A program made the translations under genes and the position numbers. Shown here piece after piece: positions 17,731-27,689 of a stretch of 64,000 nucleotides of DNA. Source of the DNA: Candidatus Alistipes merdigallinarum (GTDB lineage: Bacteria; Bacteroidota; Bacteroidia; Bacteroidales; Rikenellaceae); NCBI GenBank assembly GCA_019119305.1, contig DWXH01000031.1, positions 62,001 to 126,000 of the forward strand, given 5' to 3'. The notes below the pieces were generated by a model. That model saw only the letters and a program-made list of their open reading frames with translations. It made no database searches and had not been told where the DNA came from. Position 1 is the stretch's first letter. Each line of letters starts with the position of its first letter.

Positions 17731-20235
17731 TTAAAACCGAAAACTCATCGTCAAATAATAGGTTCTCGGATAAGCATATAGATATTTCGATCCAAACGGT
17801 TCGATGCTGCGGTTCACACCTGTTCCGGTACGTTTCAACCGCATCTGTTCATAACCGCTGTAAACGATCCGGCGACGGTTGGCCAGATTATTGACCGATC
17901 CGCTGACGGTCAGGTAACCGCGCCCCAACCGAAAAGTCTTATAGGCAAAAAGATTGATCGTAAACGCCTCCGGGAAACGTTCTTGAGCAACCAACCGTTC
18001 GAGGTCCTCAGGCGAGGCCGCATAGTCGAACACGCGCGACATGCGATTCAACGGACTGAGCGAAACGTAATTGTCGGCCACGTAATTCACCGACAACGCT
18101 ACCCGCCACATATGTACGCCTTGATAACTCAGCTCGGCAGCCGCCACACGTTGAGGCGATCCGCCCAGACGGTATCCCCGCAGATAGGTACAGGCATCGG
18201 AAGCAACCACCGATCCATCCTTGTCCGAATAGATACGAACCATAGGATCGTTCCGATAGGTATTCCGGGCTTGAGCGAATACCGTCCGCAACGCGAAACG
18301 ATCGGTCAACGCAATGTCGCAACCCAACTCGACTCCCGCATAGAGTTTATCCATATCGGTAATGACCATATCCGAAAACACCGATGCCACATCGTCATAG
18401 TAACGTCTCACGGTATTCTCTCCACGCGTCGAAAGAAGATAGCCCCGCACTTCAAACCCGACAAGGCGCCCGGAAAAACGATAGGTAAACTCTCCGCCCA
18501 ACCGATTCGTGGGATGCGGATGATCGATCGTCCGGTTACGATACTCTACGGAAATGAACACATCCTCCGCCGCAGGTGCAGCATCCCCGTACAACAAATC
18601 CACCCCGAGCCGATGTTTCGGAGAAAAGCGGTAACTCACACCACCCTGCACCGTATACTCCGTAAAGTATTGCCGTTCGGAGGCTCCGTAAGAGGCCGTT
18701 CCCGGAAACAGCTCCTTTTCGTAGTGTCCCACGCGATCGAATCCGATCAATGCAGCCCGCAATCCGACATACCCGCCGAACCGTTCGTTCCGGCGGTTCC
18801 GAAAATCGGCCATAAACCACCCTTCGCACGATGCATAACGAATGTCGTAATTGTATCCGTAGTCATCCACTTTTCTCACAATACGGTCAGGATACCGTAA
18901 ATCATTCTGCAATTTATCTCCGAAATACTGATCGTCGATCAGATAGGGGTCGATATCGTAAAACCCGGAGGCACCGAGCAGATCATCGAGCCGGTTGCTG
19001 GCCGTCATACGGTCGATTCGCATCCGCAAACCACCGCTCAACGACAGAATCCGGGAAGGCGCATAGCGGAAACATCCGACGAGCTGTTGATTGAAGTAAC
19101 GCCTCACAGCACTCCCCAATACATAAGCGGCATCTAAAGAGTCCCTATTCCGATTGATGGTATAGAGTTCCTCCCATGCAATCTGGGTTACGTTCGGATC
19201 ACGCGACCGCCACGCCTCGAGCACAGCCTCGCCCACCACCGGATTATCAAAATAGCTCGGCAGATAACGATAATAATCGGACAACGGTGAGTTGGCATCG
19301 TACCAATCGAGCATCGACTGTGCGGTCATCCCCCACAAAGCCGCATAACTGACCGCAACCTTCCACCGTTCATCGGGACGATAATTCCACGTCACAAGTG
19401 CCATCGGCAAAACGTTGTCCCGCACACGGGAGGAGCGTTCACGTCCCTCCTGATAACCCCATGCCGGATTGTAGAGCGGATCATCCGTCGCATCGAAAGC
19501 CTCCTGTACCGACGCACTTCTCAATCCACGTTCGGTCGGAGCTACAAGAAACGCCACCGACAGATTACTGCGCTTCCCTAACCGTTTGGAGAGCGACAGA
19601 CTGAGCGACCAGTCATCAGTATAAACACCTCCGATATGACGGTCCCGTCCCCAACGGCGGGACCCGGCCGCCAGTATGGCCCAACCGCCATCCAACTCTC
19701 CTGTCGTCACACTTGCCCGAAACCCATACCGGAACCGACGGTCGGTAAACATCCACCCGACACGGGAGGAGAGCGGCTCTTCCAGAGGATCGAGATAAAA
19801 TTCACGAATCCCGCCCACGTTTCCCGCCGAGGTAAAAGCACCGGCAAATCCTTCAGTTTCGATCTCCTGACCGGGAGTCTCGTTCAGCGCGGAAAGTATC
19901 TCCCAAAACGAGTTTCCGGTTACAGGATCATATAAATCGATTCCGTTCAGCATCCTGCGACTGAAACTCCAATCATAACCCCGACGGGAATAACGCACAA
20001 AGGAGAAGTTATAACGCGACATTGCTGCAAAAGGCGAATCATAAGCAGTCAACGGAATCGAAAGTTGAGTTTCATCCATCATCTTCTGCCTTTCGAAATC
20101 GGAATCCATCCCATCATCCATTCTCCATAGTTCTTCGAAGGCAACAGAAGCCCCTTGACCGTCAACCTCGACGGTCGCAAGCCCAAGTATCCCGACAAAA
20201 AACAGCAATTTTCCCATCAACCGACAAAACATCAT
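17731..20235 (-). CDS. TonB-dependent receptor, DUF5689-associated subfamily
   Basis: The 834-residue outer-membrane beta-barrel has a signal peptide ending near VDGQG and the C-terminal phenylalanine (TYYLTMSFRF) recognised by the Bam machinery. A compact plug is visible at about 70-150 (FSFVRYSRRGYD, MLNGIDLYDPVTGNSFW, GNVGGIREFYLDP). The N-terminal carboxypeptidase-like domain common in SusC-type receptors is absent. Barrel landmarks such as YYRYLPSYFD, DDYGYNYDIR, YGASERQYF and a late YRLGGSPQ recur in TonB receptors found beside DUF5689 genes. No SusD follows; two DUF5689 lipoproteins follow instead. The substrate is unknown. The start could be the ATG at 20235, 20232 or 20217. Confidence 0.88.
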   Translation of the reverse strand: MMFCRLMGKLLFFVGILGLATVEVDGQGASVAFEELWRMDDGMDSDFERQKMMDETQLSIPLTAYDSPFAAMSRYNFSFVRYSRRGYDWSFSRRMLNGIDLYDPVTGNSFWEILSALNETPGQEIETEGFAGAFTSAGNVGGIREFYLDPLEEPLSSRVGWMFTDRRFRYGFRASVTTGELDGGWAILAAGSRRWGRDRHIGGVYTDDWSLSLSLSKRLGKRSNLSVAFLVAPTERGLRSASVQEAFDATDDPLYNPAWGYQEGRERSSRVRDNVLPMALVTWNYRPDERWKVAVSYAALWGMTAQSMLDWYDANSPLSDYYRYLPSYFDNPVVGEAVLEAWRSRDPNVTQIAWEELYTINRNRDSLDAAYVLGSAVRRYFNQQLVGCFRYAPSRILSLSGGLRMRIDRMTASNRLDDLLGASGFYDIDPYLIDDQYFGDKLQNDLRYPDRIVRKVDDYGYNYDIRYASCEGWFMADFRNRRNERFGGYVGLRAALIGFDRVGHYEKELFPGTASYGASERQYFTEYTVQGGVSYRFSPKHRLGVDLLYGDAAPAAEDVFISVEYRNRTIDHPHPTNRLGGEFTYRFSGRLVGFEVRGYLLSTRGENTVRRYYDDVASVFSDMVITDMDKLYAGVELGCDIALTDRFALRTVFAQARNTYRNDPMVRIYSDKDGSVVASDACTYLRGYRLGGSPQRVAAAELSYQGVHMWRVALSVNYVADNYVSLSPLNRMSRVFDYAASPEDLERLVAQERFPEAFTINLFAYKTFRLGRGYLTVSGSVNNLANRRRIVYSGYEQMRLKRTGTGVNRSIEPFGSKYLYAYPRTYYLTMSFRF

Positions 20236-20351
20236 TCAATGACCTATTTCAGTTATTTACACAGGCTGGGATATCCATTCTCCAAGTTAAAATTACTATT
20301 TTTCCCGAATCATCCCAATATTTATCTCGCACTTTACCTTCCCTAATAATA

Positions 20352-20385
20352 AAACACAGGCCCGATACCATAAGTATCGGGCCCG
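20352..20385 (-). terminator. Terminator of the mce-to-GH20 run
   Basis: A perfect 10-bp GC-rich stem (arms 20359-20368 and 20374-20383, 5-base loop) is followed on the minus strand by TGTGTTTTATTATT. It lies about 50 bases beyond the GH20 stop. Confidence 0.8.
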
Positions 20386-20432
20386 ACACAGAAATCCAAG
20401 AAAATGGCCCTCAAACAAAGACCCGTCCCCTA

Positions 20433-22034
20433 TTAATATTTATCCAACTGGGTTTTCAGATAACCTTTCTCTTTCCAGATATTTTCGATCTTGCGGAACC
20501 GTTTGCGGAAATCCTCATAATAGCGTCTGTCGGCCGAGGTCCATCCACACTCGGCATAGGCGGCAATACGCGGGAAGACCTGATAATACAACCGATCGAG
20601 ATTCGGCGTATATTCACCCCACATTTGGCAACCCGTTCCGAGAATCTTCACTTTATCCTCTTCAGCCAGACCGTCCGGAATCGGATTGAACGAATAGGCT
20701 TTCTCCAACGGGGTCACCTCATACGGATAGTCGAGGTAGGTAAAGAACCGATTGGAGTTAACCACATCATACCCTTTTTCGATCGCCTTATTCACCAGAC
20801 TGATATCTCCATCCCAGAACTGAACAATCGTCCCCGGGGCGAGCTTCTCGGACTGGCTTGCCTGCACATGCGCTTCACCACGTACGTTATCGCCCGTAAT
20901 CTCGTTCCATCCGATCATACGACAACCTTTGGAGGCGAGGTATTTCGACATCCGGTTGATCGCCCACACCTGAAGGTCAGAGCAGGTCGGCAGGTTGTTC
21001 TCTTTCATAAAAGCTACGATCTCGGGCGAATTTTGCCAATGCGTATAGTTGGCCTCATCACCTCCGATGTGGACAATCTTCGACGGGAAGAGTTCGACCA
21101 CTTCATCGAGAATATCATGCAGGAACTCCTCAACTTTCGGATCGGTCACATCATAGAGATCCCCATGAACCGGTTTCCCCTCCCTTTTGCTGGACGATCC
21201 GATCCATGGATAGGCAACGATCGACGCTGAAGCGTGACCCGGCACCTCGATTTCGGGAATCACCTTGATCCCCCGATCGTCGGCATATTGTACAATCTCA
21301 CGGATTTCATCCTGCGTATAATAAGTCCGATAGGGGAACAGGCTGTCCCACTGTTGTGGAGTCAGGTCCATGTGGTCAAAATCGCGTTTCGAACCCACCT
21401 CCGTCAGCAACGGGTATTTCTTGATCTCGATCCGCCAACCCTGGTCGTCGACCAAATGCCAGTGGAACGTATTCATCTTCAGGCGGGCCATCTCATCGAG
21501 CAGGTTTTTCACCGTCTCAGCACCTTGGAAGTGGCGGCTTTCATCCTGCATGTAGGCTCTCCACGGGAAAGCCGGTTTGTCCGAAATGATACAAGCTGGA
21601 ACAGTCACTCCGTCCGGTCCGACACTCGTCAGCTGACGCAGCGTCTGCAACGCATACAACAAACCAAAACGGGTATCGGCCTTTGCCACAATCTGCTCTC
21701 TACGGTTTCCGGGAGCCTTTACGTATAATCCGTATGCCTCGTCATTTCCGAGCGACGGCACCTCATTCAACTGAAAAACGATAGCCGCTTTCTTAGCCTT
21801 GGTAACATAAACCGGTTGGAATCCCGCTTCTGTCAATACCTCCGTTATGTACTCCTGATTCAGTCCAGCCTTGGGATCGAGGTAGACTGCGGTCTCTCCG
21901 CTCAATACGATCTCATCCTGGAATTTGGTAATCTTCTCCGGTTTGGGCAACACCTCAATGGTATTCTCCTGGGCCTGTACTCCTCCCACAACAAATAACA
22001 CCGCTGCGAACAGCCCGATCATTTTTTTTCTCAT
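20433..22034 (-). CDS. Beta-N-acetylhexosaminidase, GH20
   Basis: The 533-residue exported enzyme removes terminal beta-GlcNAc or GalNAc by substrate-assisted catalysis. The signal peptide ends GGVQAQ; I chose the ATG at 22034 over an upstream frame start at 22073. A GH20b N-terminal domain (about 25-150) is followed by the TIM barrel starting PAFPWRAYMQDESRH. The catalytic Asp-Glu pair is in HIGGDEANY, coded near 21055-21062. Other signatures are YADDRGIKVIPEIEVPGHA and QFWDGD. Likely substrates are mucin or N-glycan ends. It is last in a reverse-strand run after a GH43-type protein, 55 bases away. Confidence 0.95.
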   Translation of the reverse strand: MRKKMIGLFAAVLFVVGGVQAQENTIEVLPKPEKITKFQDEIVLSGETAVYLDPKAGLNQEYITEVLTEAGFQPVYVTKAKKAAIVFQLNEVPSLGNDEAYGLYVKAPGNRREQIVAKADTRFGLLYALQTLRQLTSVGPDGVTVPACIISDKPAFPWRAYMQDESRHFQGAETVKNLLDEMARLKMNTFHWHLVDDQGWRIEIKKYPLLTEVGSKRDFDHMDLTPQQWDSLFPYRTYYTQDEIREIVQYADDRGIKVIPEIEVPGHASASIVAYPWIGSSSKREGKPVHGDLYDVTDPKVEEFLHDILDEVVELFPSKIVHIGGDEANYTHWQNSPEIVAFMKENNLPTCSDLQVWAINRMSKYLASKGCRMIGWNEITGDNVRGEAHVQASQSEKLAPGTIVQFWDGDISLVNKAIEKGYDVVNSNRFFTYLDYPYEVTPLEKAYSFNPIPDGLAEEDKVKILGTGCQMWGEYTPNLDRLYYQVFPRIAAYAECGWTSADRRYYEDFRKRFRKIENIWKEKGYLKTQLDKY

Positions 22035-22089
22035 AAAACGTTTTTTATAAATTAGGTAAATTAAGGTTTTCAAAAATTCCAGAATCCGA

Positions 22090-23058
22090 TCAATAACGGA
22101 TCACCGGCGTTTCACCGTCCCATTCGACCTCCCAAAAGCGGATGAAGTTGCCGTTCATTTTCCATTTGAATGCGGAAAAGATCAACTGTCCTTTACTCTC
22201 AACAATCTCCCAACCGGACCACAAACCGTCCGGCGGCCAGTTGAACGGCACCTCCTCCCATTTGTTCGACAACGGATCCTTGGTTTTACAGAGTACTTTG
22301 CCGTGTCCGCTGGTCGCAAACATGTAGTAGGTTCCGTCGTGTTCGAAAACGCGCGGGCTCTCGGGTGTCGTAAACGTAATCAGCGCAGGTCCCTTGTCCT
22401 CCCAATGAATCGCATCATCCGAGGTTGCCAAACCTATAGCTCCTTTTCCGTCACGGGTGGTCAACATGGTAAACAACAGGAACTGTCCGTTGTAACGCAA
22501 AATATGCGAATCACGGCAATCCTCCCATCCGGTCGGATTCCGCATCGCCCATTCAGGCGCGGTAAAGACCGGATTTTCAGGACATCTTTCCCAGTTATAC
22601 AAATCCTTGCTGGTTGCCAGGCCAATGCTCTGTTTCCCGAGATAACGATCGTCGAATCCGGTATACACCATGTAGTAGGTTCCTTTATACTTCACGATAG
22701 AGGGAGCCGAAACGACCTGCCCCTCCCACGTTCCGGGAATAACGGCCATAACACGCGGATGATGTTCCCAATGCACCAGATCGGTCGACGTTGCATGACC
22801 AAACGCCTTCTCGCTGTTCGGTTCCTGCCAGTCCTGCGTGTCATTGGCTTCTCCTACATTATAAAACAGATGGAAAGTCCTCCCCTCCTTGAAGACGAAA
22901 TAGTCCTTCATATACTCTCCCTCACGGGAAAACTCCCCGACCTGTCCGGAGTTTTCGGAGATTTTTTGCGGGGCACGTGCATCAAGTCGGGTTCCGATCA
23001 AGCAGGTCATACCCGCCAATAACAGGCATACCCCCCTTATACGGTTATTTTTACACAT
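22090..23058 (-). CDS. Exported five-bladed beta-propeller glycosidase (GH43/GH32 type)
   Basis: The 322-residue protein has an N-terminal signal and repeated propeller blades typical of the GH43/GH32/GH68 superfamily: a DYFVFKEGRTFHLFY blade, HATSTDLVHWEHHP, APSIVKYKGTYYMVYTGF, SIGLATSKDLYNWERCP, DCRDSHILRYNGQFLLFT and ESPRVFEHDGTYYMFATS. Acidic residues at the start of several blades (KDYFVF, APSIV, CRDSHI, ESPRV) are candidates for the active site. The exact family and the sugar (arabinose, xylose, fructose or galactose) cannot be fixed. It lies 50 bases after the biotin-carrier gene and 55 before GH20, perhaps reached by read-through from the decarboxylase operon. Confidence 0.8.
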   Translation of the reverse strand: MCKNNRIRGVCLLLAGMTCLIGTRLDARAPQKISENSGQVGEFSREGEYMKDYFVFKEGRTFHLFYNVGEANDTQDWQEPNSEKAFGHATSTDLVHWEHHPRVMAVIPGTWEGQVVSAPSIVKYKGTYYMVYTGFDDRYLGKQSIGLATSKDLYNWERCPENPVFTAPEWAMRNPTGWEDCRDSHILRYNGQFLLFTMLTTRDGKGAIGLATSDDAIHWEDKGPALITFTTPESPRVFEHDGTYYMFATSGHGKVLCKTKDPLSNKWEEVPFNWPPDGLWSGWEIVESKGQLIFSAFKWKMNGNFIRFWEVEWDGETPVIRY

Positions 23059-23108
23059 AGCCGAATATTTAATAATTAAGCTTTTACAAAACGATATTCT
23101 CCGAACTC

Positions 23109-23540
23109 TTAACTTTCGATTACGATCAGCACGTCACCTTCGAGTACGGAATCACCGGCTGCCACCTTAATTTCGCGAACCGTTCCCGCCTTATCCGAAT
23201 CAACATTGTTCTCCATCTTCATGGCTTCGAGCACCATAAGGCATTGTCCTACCGAGACTTTATCCCCCACCGCCACACGGATGTCCATAATCACACCCGG
23301 CAGCGGGCTTTTGATGACACCTCCCGATGCAGGTTGAGCAGCAGGTGCTGCCTGTACAGGAGCTGGGGAAACAGGAGTAGCAGTCGGGGCTGCAGCCATC
23401 GGACGATCTGCCTTAGGCTCTTCTCCGACGACCACTTCATACGGTTTTCCATTGACCTCGACGTCGGCGCGAGTTCCATCTACGCCTTTGACCACAACAC
23501 GGTAATCGTTCCCGTTTATCTTCAAATTATACTCTTTCAT
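23109..23540 (-). CDS. Biotin carrier subunit of acyl-CoA decarboxylase/carboxylase
   Basis: The 143-residue protein has a conserved N-terminal segment, a flexible Pro/Ala-rich linker (about 45-73) and a biotinyl domain (about 74-143). The biotinylated lysine is in EAMKMEN (Lys108). It carries CO2 between the carboxyltransferase MmdA and its partner, either a membrane decarboxylase beta subunit or a biotin carboxylase; neither partner gene is in the window. It is the fourth gene of mce-mmdA-small subunit-biotin carrier, 40 bases after the small gene. A pyruvate or oxaloacetate enzyme could share this subunit, but the epimerase upstream favours methylmalonyl-CoA. Confidence 0.92.
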   Translation of the reverse strand: MKEYNLKINGNDYRVVVKGVDGTRADVEVNGKPYEVVVGEEPKADRPMAAAPTATPVSPAPVQAAPAAQPASGGVIKSPLPGVIMDIRVAVGDKVSVGQCLMVLEAMKMENNVDSDKAGTVREIKVAAGDSVLEGDVLIVIES

Positions 23541-23580
23541 ACTTTTCGTTTTAACACATTTTATTCATTGCGCCGAAACG

Positions 23581-23808
23581 CTACGACCACCGGCGGTTTC
23601 GCTGCGGCATCGGATTCATAGCAAAACGTTTACTGCTCCACTCCGATTTCACCGTACGGGACCGCATCATCAATCCTCGGTTCGGATTTTGCACAGCTTT
23701 GCACTCGTTCCCATACAAGTGCAAAACTGCGGCGATTGCGGCGGCCACCTCAGCCTCCTCCATTCCGGAGCGACGGCCCGAGAATAGTCTACACAAAAAT
23801 CCTTTCAT
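23581..23808 (-). CDS. Small OadG-like subunit of the decarboxylase operon
   Basis: This is a 75-residue protein between mmdA (2 bases upstream) and the biotin carrier. The segment EEAEVAAAIAAVLHLYGNE followed by a basic RTVKSEWSSKRFAMNP tail resembles the soluble C-terminal part of OadG-type gamma/delta subunits found at the same operon position in other Bacteroidetes. The transmembrane helix of classical OadG is not obvious; only a short hydrophobic N-terminus (MKGFLCRLF) is seen. It probably helps assemble the complex. Identification rests on position and a short motif, so confidence is moderate. Confidence 0.65.
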   Translation of the reverse strand: MKGFLCRLFSGRRSGMEEAEVAAAIAAVLHLYGNECKAVQNPNRGLMMRSRTVKSEWSSKRFAMNPMPQRNRRWS

Positions 23809-23810
23809 CG

Positions 23811-25373
<1,563 letters not shown>

Positions 25374-25392
25374 TTTCTTCCAATTTAAAATT

Positions 25393-25803
25393 TCACTTGT
25401 TTTTATCTTCACACAGCTCGGTCAATACCCCACCTGTGGATTTGGGATGCAGGAATGCGATACTCAAACCCTCTGCACCTCCTCGGGGTGCTTTGTCGAT
25501 CAACTGAATACCGTTCGCCTCGCATTCAGCCAGTGCCTGTTCGACTCCCTCGACCGCGAAAGCGACATGATGCACGCCTTCGCCCCGTTTCTCGATAAAT
25601 TTACCGATCGATCCCTCCGGAGAGGTCGATTCGAGCAACTCGATTTTCGTCTGTCCTACTTTGAAAAAGGCGGTACGTACCTTCTGATCGGCTACCTCCT
25701 CGATGTTGTAGCATTTGGTTCCAAGCATTTTTTCCCAATAGGGGATCGCGGTATCCAGACTTTTAACAGCAATACCTAAATGTTCAATGTGAGATACTTT
25801 CAT
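25393..25803 (-). CDS. mce: Methylmalonyl-CoA epimerase
   Basis: The 136-residue vicinal-oxygen-chelate enzyme interconverts (R)- and (S)-methylmalonyl-CoA, linking MeaB-assisted mutase to the decarboxylase encoded downstream. Two beta-alpha-beta-beta-beta repeats are visible. Metal-ligand regions include HIEHLGIAV near the start, KIELLES in the middle and [10 protein letters not shown] in the second half, and the C-terminal strand is LTELCE. Length and motifs match the family fully. It is the first gene of the operon. Confidence 0.95.
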   Translation of the reverse strand: MKVSHIEHLGIAVKSLDTAIPYWEKMLGTKCYNIEEVADQKVRTAFFKVGQTKIELLESTSPEGSIGKFIEKRGEGVHHVAFAVEGVEQALAECEANGIQLIDKAPRGGAEGLSIAFLHPKSTGGVLTELCEDKNK

Positions 25804-25855
25804 AACGTTTTGGTTTTATTAGATTAGTAACTATGTCCATTCATTCTTTGTGATA

Positions 25856-27010
25856 TTACACCACCAGCCGGCGCGTCACGGTCCAACGCTTCATTGCCCA
25901 AACGAGTATTCCGCTAACGACAAATGCAACGCATGCCATACCTACAAGCCGTACGATATAGGGTAACGATCCAAATACAGCGAAACAATCGTATGCAATG
26001 TGTACGAAAACAAAGTGGCACAGGTAGATACCGAAAGTCAACGACGCCACCCAAGCCATCCATCGCGACGGCTTCAGATCTAACTTCCGCACCACGACAA
26101 ACACGGCATAAGTCATCAAAAAGACATTTATCCCCGTAAAATACCAAATAACCTCCAGATACGCGTAGTTCCCGGGATAATATTTTTGCGCCATGATATA
26201 ACCCAACGCCGTAATCAGATACCCCATGACAAACAGCGGAAGGGTAATGCACACCGTTTTTCTCCAGCTCCACATTGGCGGATAGTGGACCAGATAATAA
26301 GCGAGGACCAGATACCCGATAAAACCGGAGACGTAATAAAAAGTTCCGTACAGATTCCAGTCACACTCCCCGAAAAGCCCCATGTGGCCATAGTTTCCTG
26401 CATATCCGAGCATCAGAGCAAACATTCTGACATAGGGAAGCAAAAGTGTTCCGCCCCAAATCCAAAGGAACGTACGGATATCACGTTTCGATGCATGGGA
26501 GAGCCAGGCACTCAGGATTGGCAGGATCAGATAGAGGCCGCCCAGCATATAAAGATACCAAAGCGGTGTGGTATCGAAATTAAAATTAAAGATAAACGTA
26601 TAAAGCTTCACAAGGGTCGCCCGGGAGGTATACCCATCGCCCGGAAGGGCGGGATTCGTACTCGACGGTTCGATATAATTCAAATAGGCGAAAAACAGAA
26701 GCGGCAAAGCAATCGACCAAAAGATCAGAGGAACGATAATCCGGCCGATCCGTTTCCGATAGAAATCGGTCATACCCGTCTGCACAGGCAGCAACAGCAC
26801 GCCCGTCATCATCACGAACAGAGGCACACTCGAGCGGACCAAACTACCCGCAAAGACCCCGGTCAAAAACGAAGCACGATCTTGGTCGAACTGCGCGACG
26901 AACGGATCGCAACAATGAGCAAAAACCACCATAAAACACGACAACACACGCAACAGATCGACCCATCCGATACGTTCGTTTCGCTGCATATTCAGATCCG
27001 ATTCGCCCAT
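25856..27010 (-). CDS. Acyltransferase 3 family membrane protein
   Basis: The 384-residue inner-membrane protein of the acyltransferase 3 family typically O-acetylates surface glycans. About ten hydrophobic segments run through the protein. The family start WVDLLRVLSCFMVVFAHCCDP carries the catalytic-type histidine, followed by RSSVPLFVMMTGVLLLP and FYRKRIGRIIVPLIFW. The ATG at 27010 is used; ATG 26989 (MQRNERIGW) is equally plausible, and the longer frame would need GTG. It stands alone between mce and the divergent redoxin gene. The acceptor molecule is unknown. Confidence 0.88.
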   Translation of the reverse strand: MGESDLNMQRNERIGWVDLLRVLSCFMVVFAHCCDPFVAQFDQDRASFLTGVFAGSLVRSSVPLFVMMTGVLLLPVQTGMTDFYRKRIGRIIVPLIFWSIALPLLFFAYLNYIEPSSTNPALPGDGYTSRATLVKLYTFIFNFNFDTTPLWYLYMLGGLYLILPILSAWLSHASKRDIRTFLWIWGGTLLLPYVRMFALMLGYAGNYGHMGLFGECDWNLYGTFYYVSGFIGYLVLAYYLVHYPPMWSWRKTVCITLPLFVMGYLITALGYIMAQKYYPGNYAYLEVIWYFTGINVFLMTYAVFVVVRKLDLKPSRWMAWVASLTFGIYLCHFVFVHIAYDCFAVFGSLPYIVRLVGMACVAFVVSGILVWAMKRWTVTRRLVV

Positions 27011-27160
27011 CGTTCGCACTTTTATGACCTATCCTGCGAAGTTAATATTTTTTTTAAGAAATTACAATCGGAATATCGCGTCCTCGCACCCGACATGAAC
27101 AAAACAAGTACAATGTTGCAACTTTTCGGCTCCGAGATCGTTTTATATACAAGAAATCAC

Positions 27161-27168
27161 TATATTTG
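27161..27168 (+). promoter_or_regulatory. -7 promoter element for the redoxin-PqaA pair
   Basis: TATATTTG is an exact TAnnTTTG match and lies 17 bases before the ATG at 27185. The upstream box is not well conserved. Confidence 0.55.
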
Positions 27169-27184
27169 TTAAAATTGTCCGCCC

Positions 27185-27646
27185 ATGAAAAAGTTGGTTA
27201 TCATATTAGGCGTCCTGTTGCTCTCCTGCAACGGTCTTTGGGCCCAGAAACTGATCATTGGCGTCAAAGCTCCCGACCTCAAAATCAAAGAATGGGTTAC
27301 CAGTGAACAGCCGATAAACGGCAAGCCCACTCTGATCGAATTTTTCTTTTCGCGCAGCGAACCGAGTTGCCGCAGGTTGGCTGTTATGGACTCTTTTGCT
27401 AAAAAATACGGGGATAGCCTCAACGTAGTCATCATGGCTTGCGAACCGAAAGAACGAGTGATCCATGCAACTGAAAATTACACCTTCTACGTGGCTTTGG
27501 ACACCGACAACAAAACATTTTCCGCTTACGGGGCCGAATTCGTTCCGTTCGGGGTACTACTCGACGGAAAGAACAGAGTTCTTTGGTTCGGAAACTCTTC
27601 GAAATTCGGAGACAAAGAGTTGCAAGCCGCGTTACTGAAAAGATAA
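27185..27646 (+). CDS. Thioredoxin-like exported protein with one active-site cysteine
   Basis: The 153-residue protein has an N-terminal signal that can be read as a lipoprotein signal (LLLSC) or a cleavable one ending WAQ. The fold looks like TlpA/peroxiredoxin proteins: GVKAPDLKIKEWV, PTLIEFFFSRSEPSC, VVIMACEPKE, and the cis-proline strand FVPFGVLLDGKNRVLWFG. The usual CxxC is reduced to ExxC (SEPSCRR), leaving one cysteine at the second position, so it cannot act as an ordinary disulphide reductase. It lies 43 bases before a PqaA-like gene, and the two are probably co-transcribed. Function is unknown. Confidence 0.75.
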   Translation: MKKLVIILGVLLLSCNGLWAQKLIIGVKAPDLKIKEWVTSEQPINGKPTLIEFFFSRSEPSCRRLAVMDSFAKKYGDSLNVVIMACEPKERVIHATENYTFYVALDTDNKTFSAYGAEFVPFGVLLDGKNRVLWFGNSSKFGDKELQAALLKR

Positions 27647-27689
27647 TTCTTTCCTACACTTAATCCATTCATAAAAATCTTTCGCCGCT

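Noticed and set aside
20022-21230. 402-codon open frame on the + strand
   Set aside because: Antisense to the receptor 5' end and GH20; crosses a terminator and has no homology I can see.
26186-27172. 328-codon open frame on the + strand
   Set aside because: Antisense to the acyltransferase; rich in Gln/Arg/His low-complexity runs.
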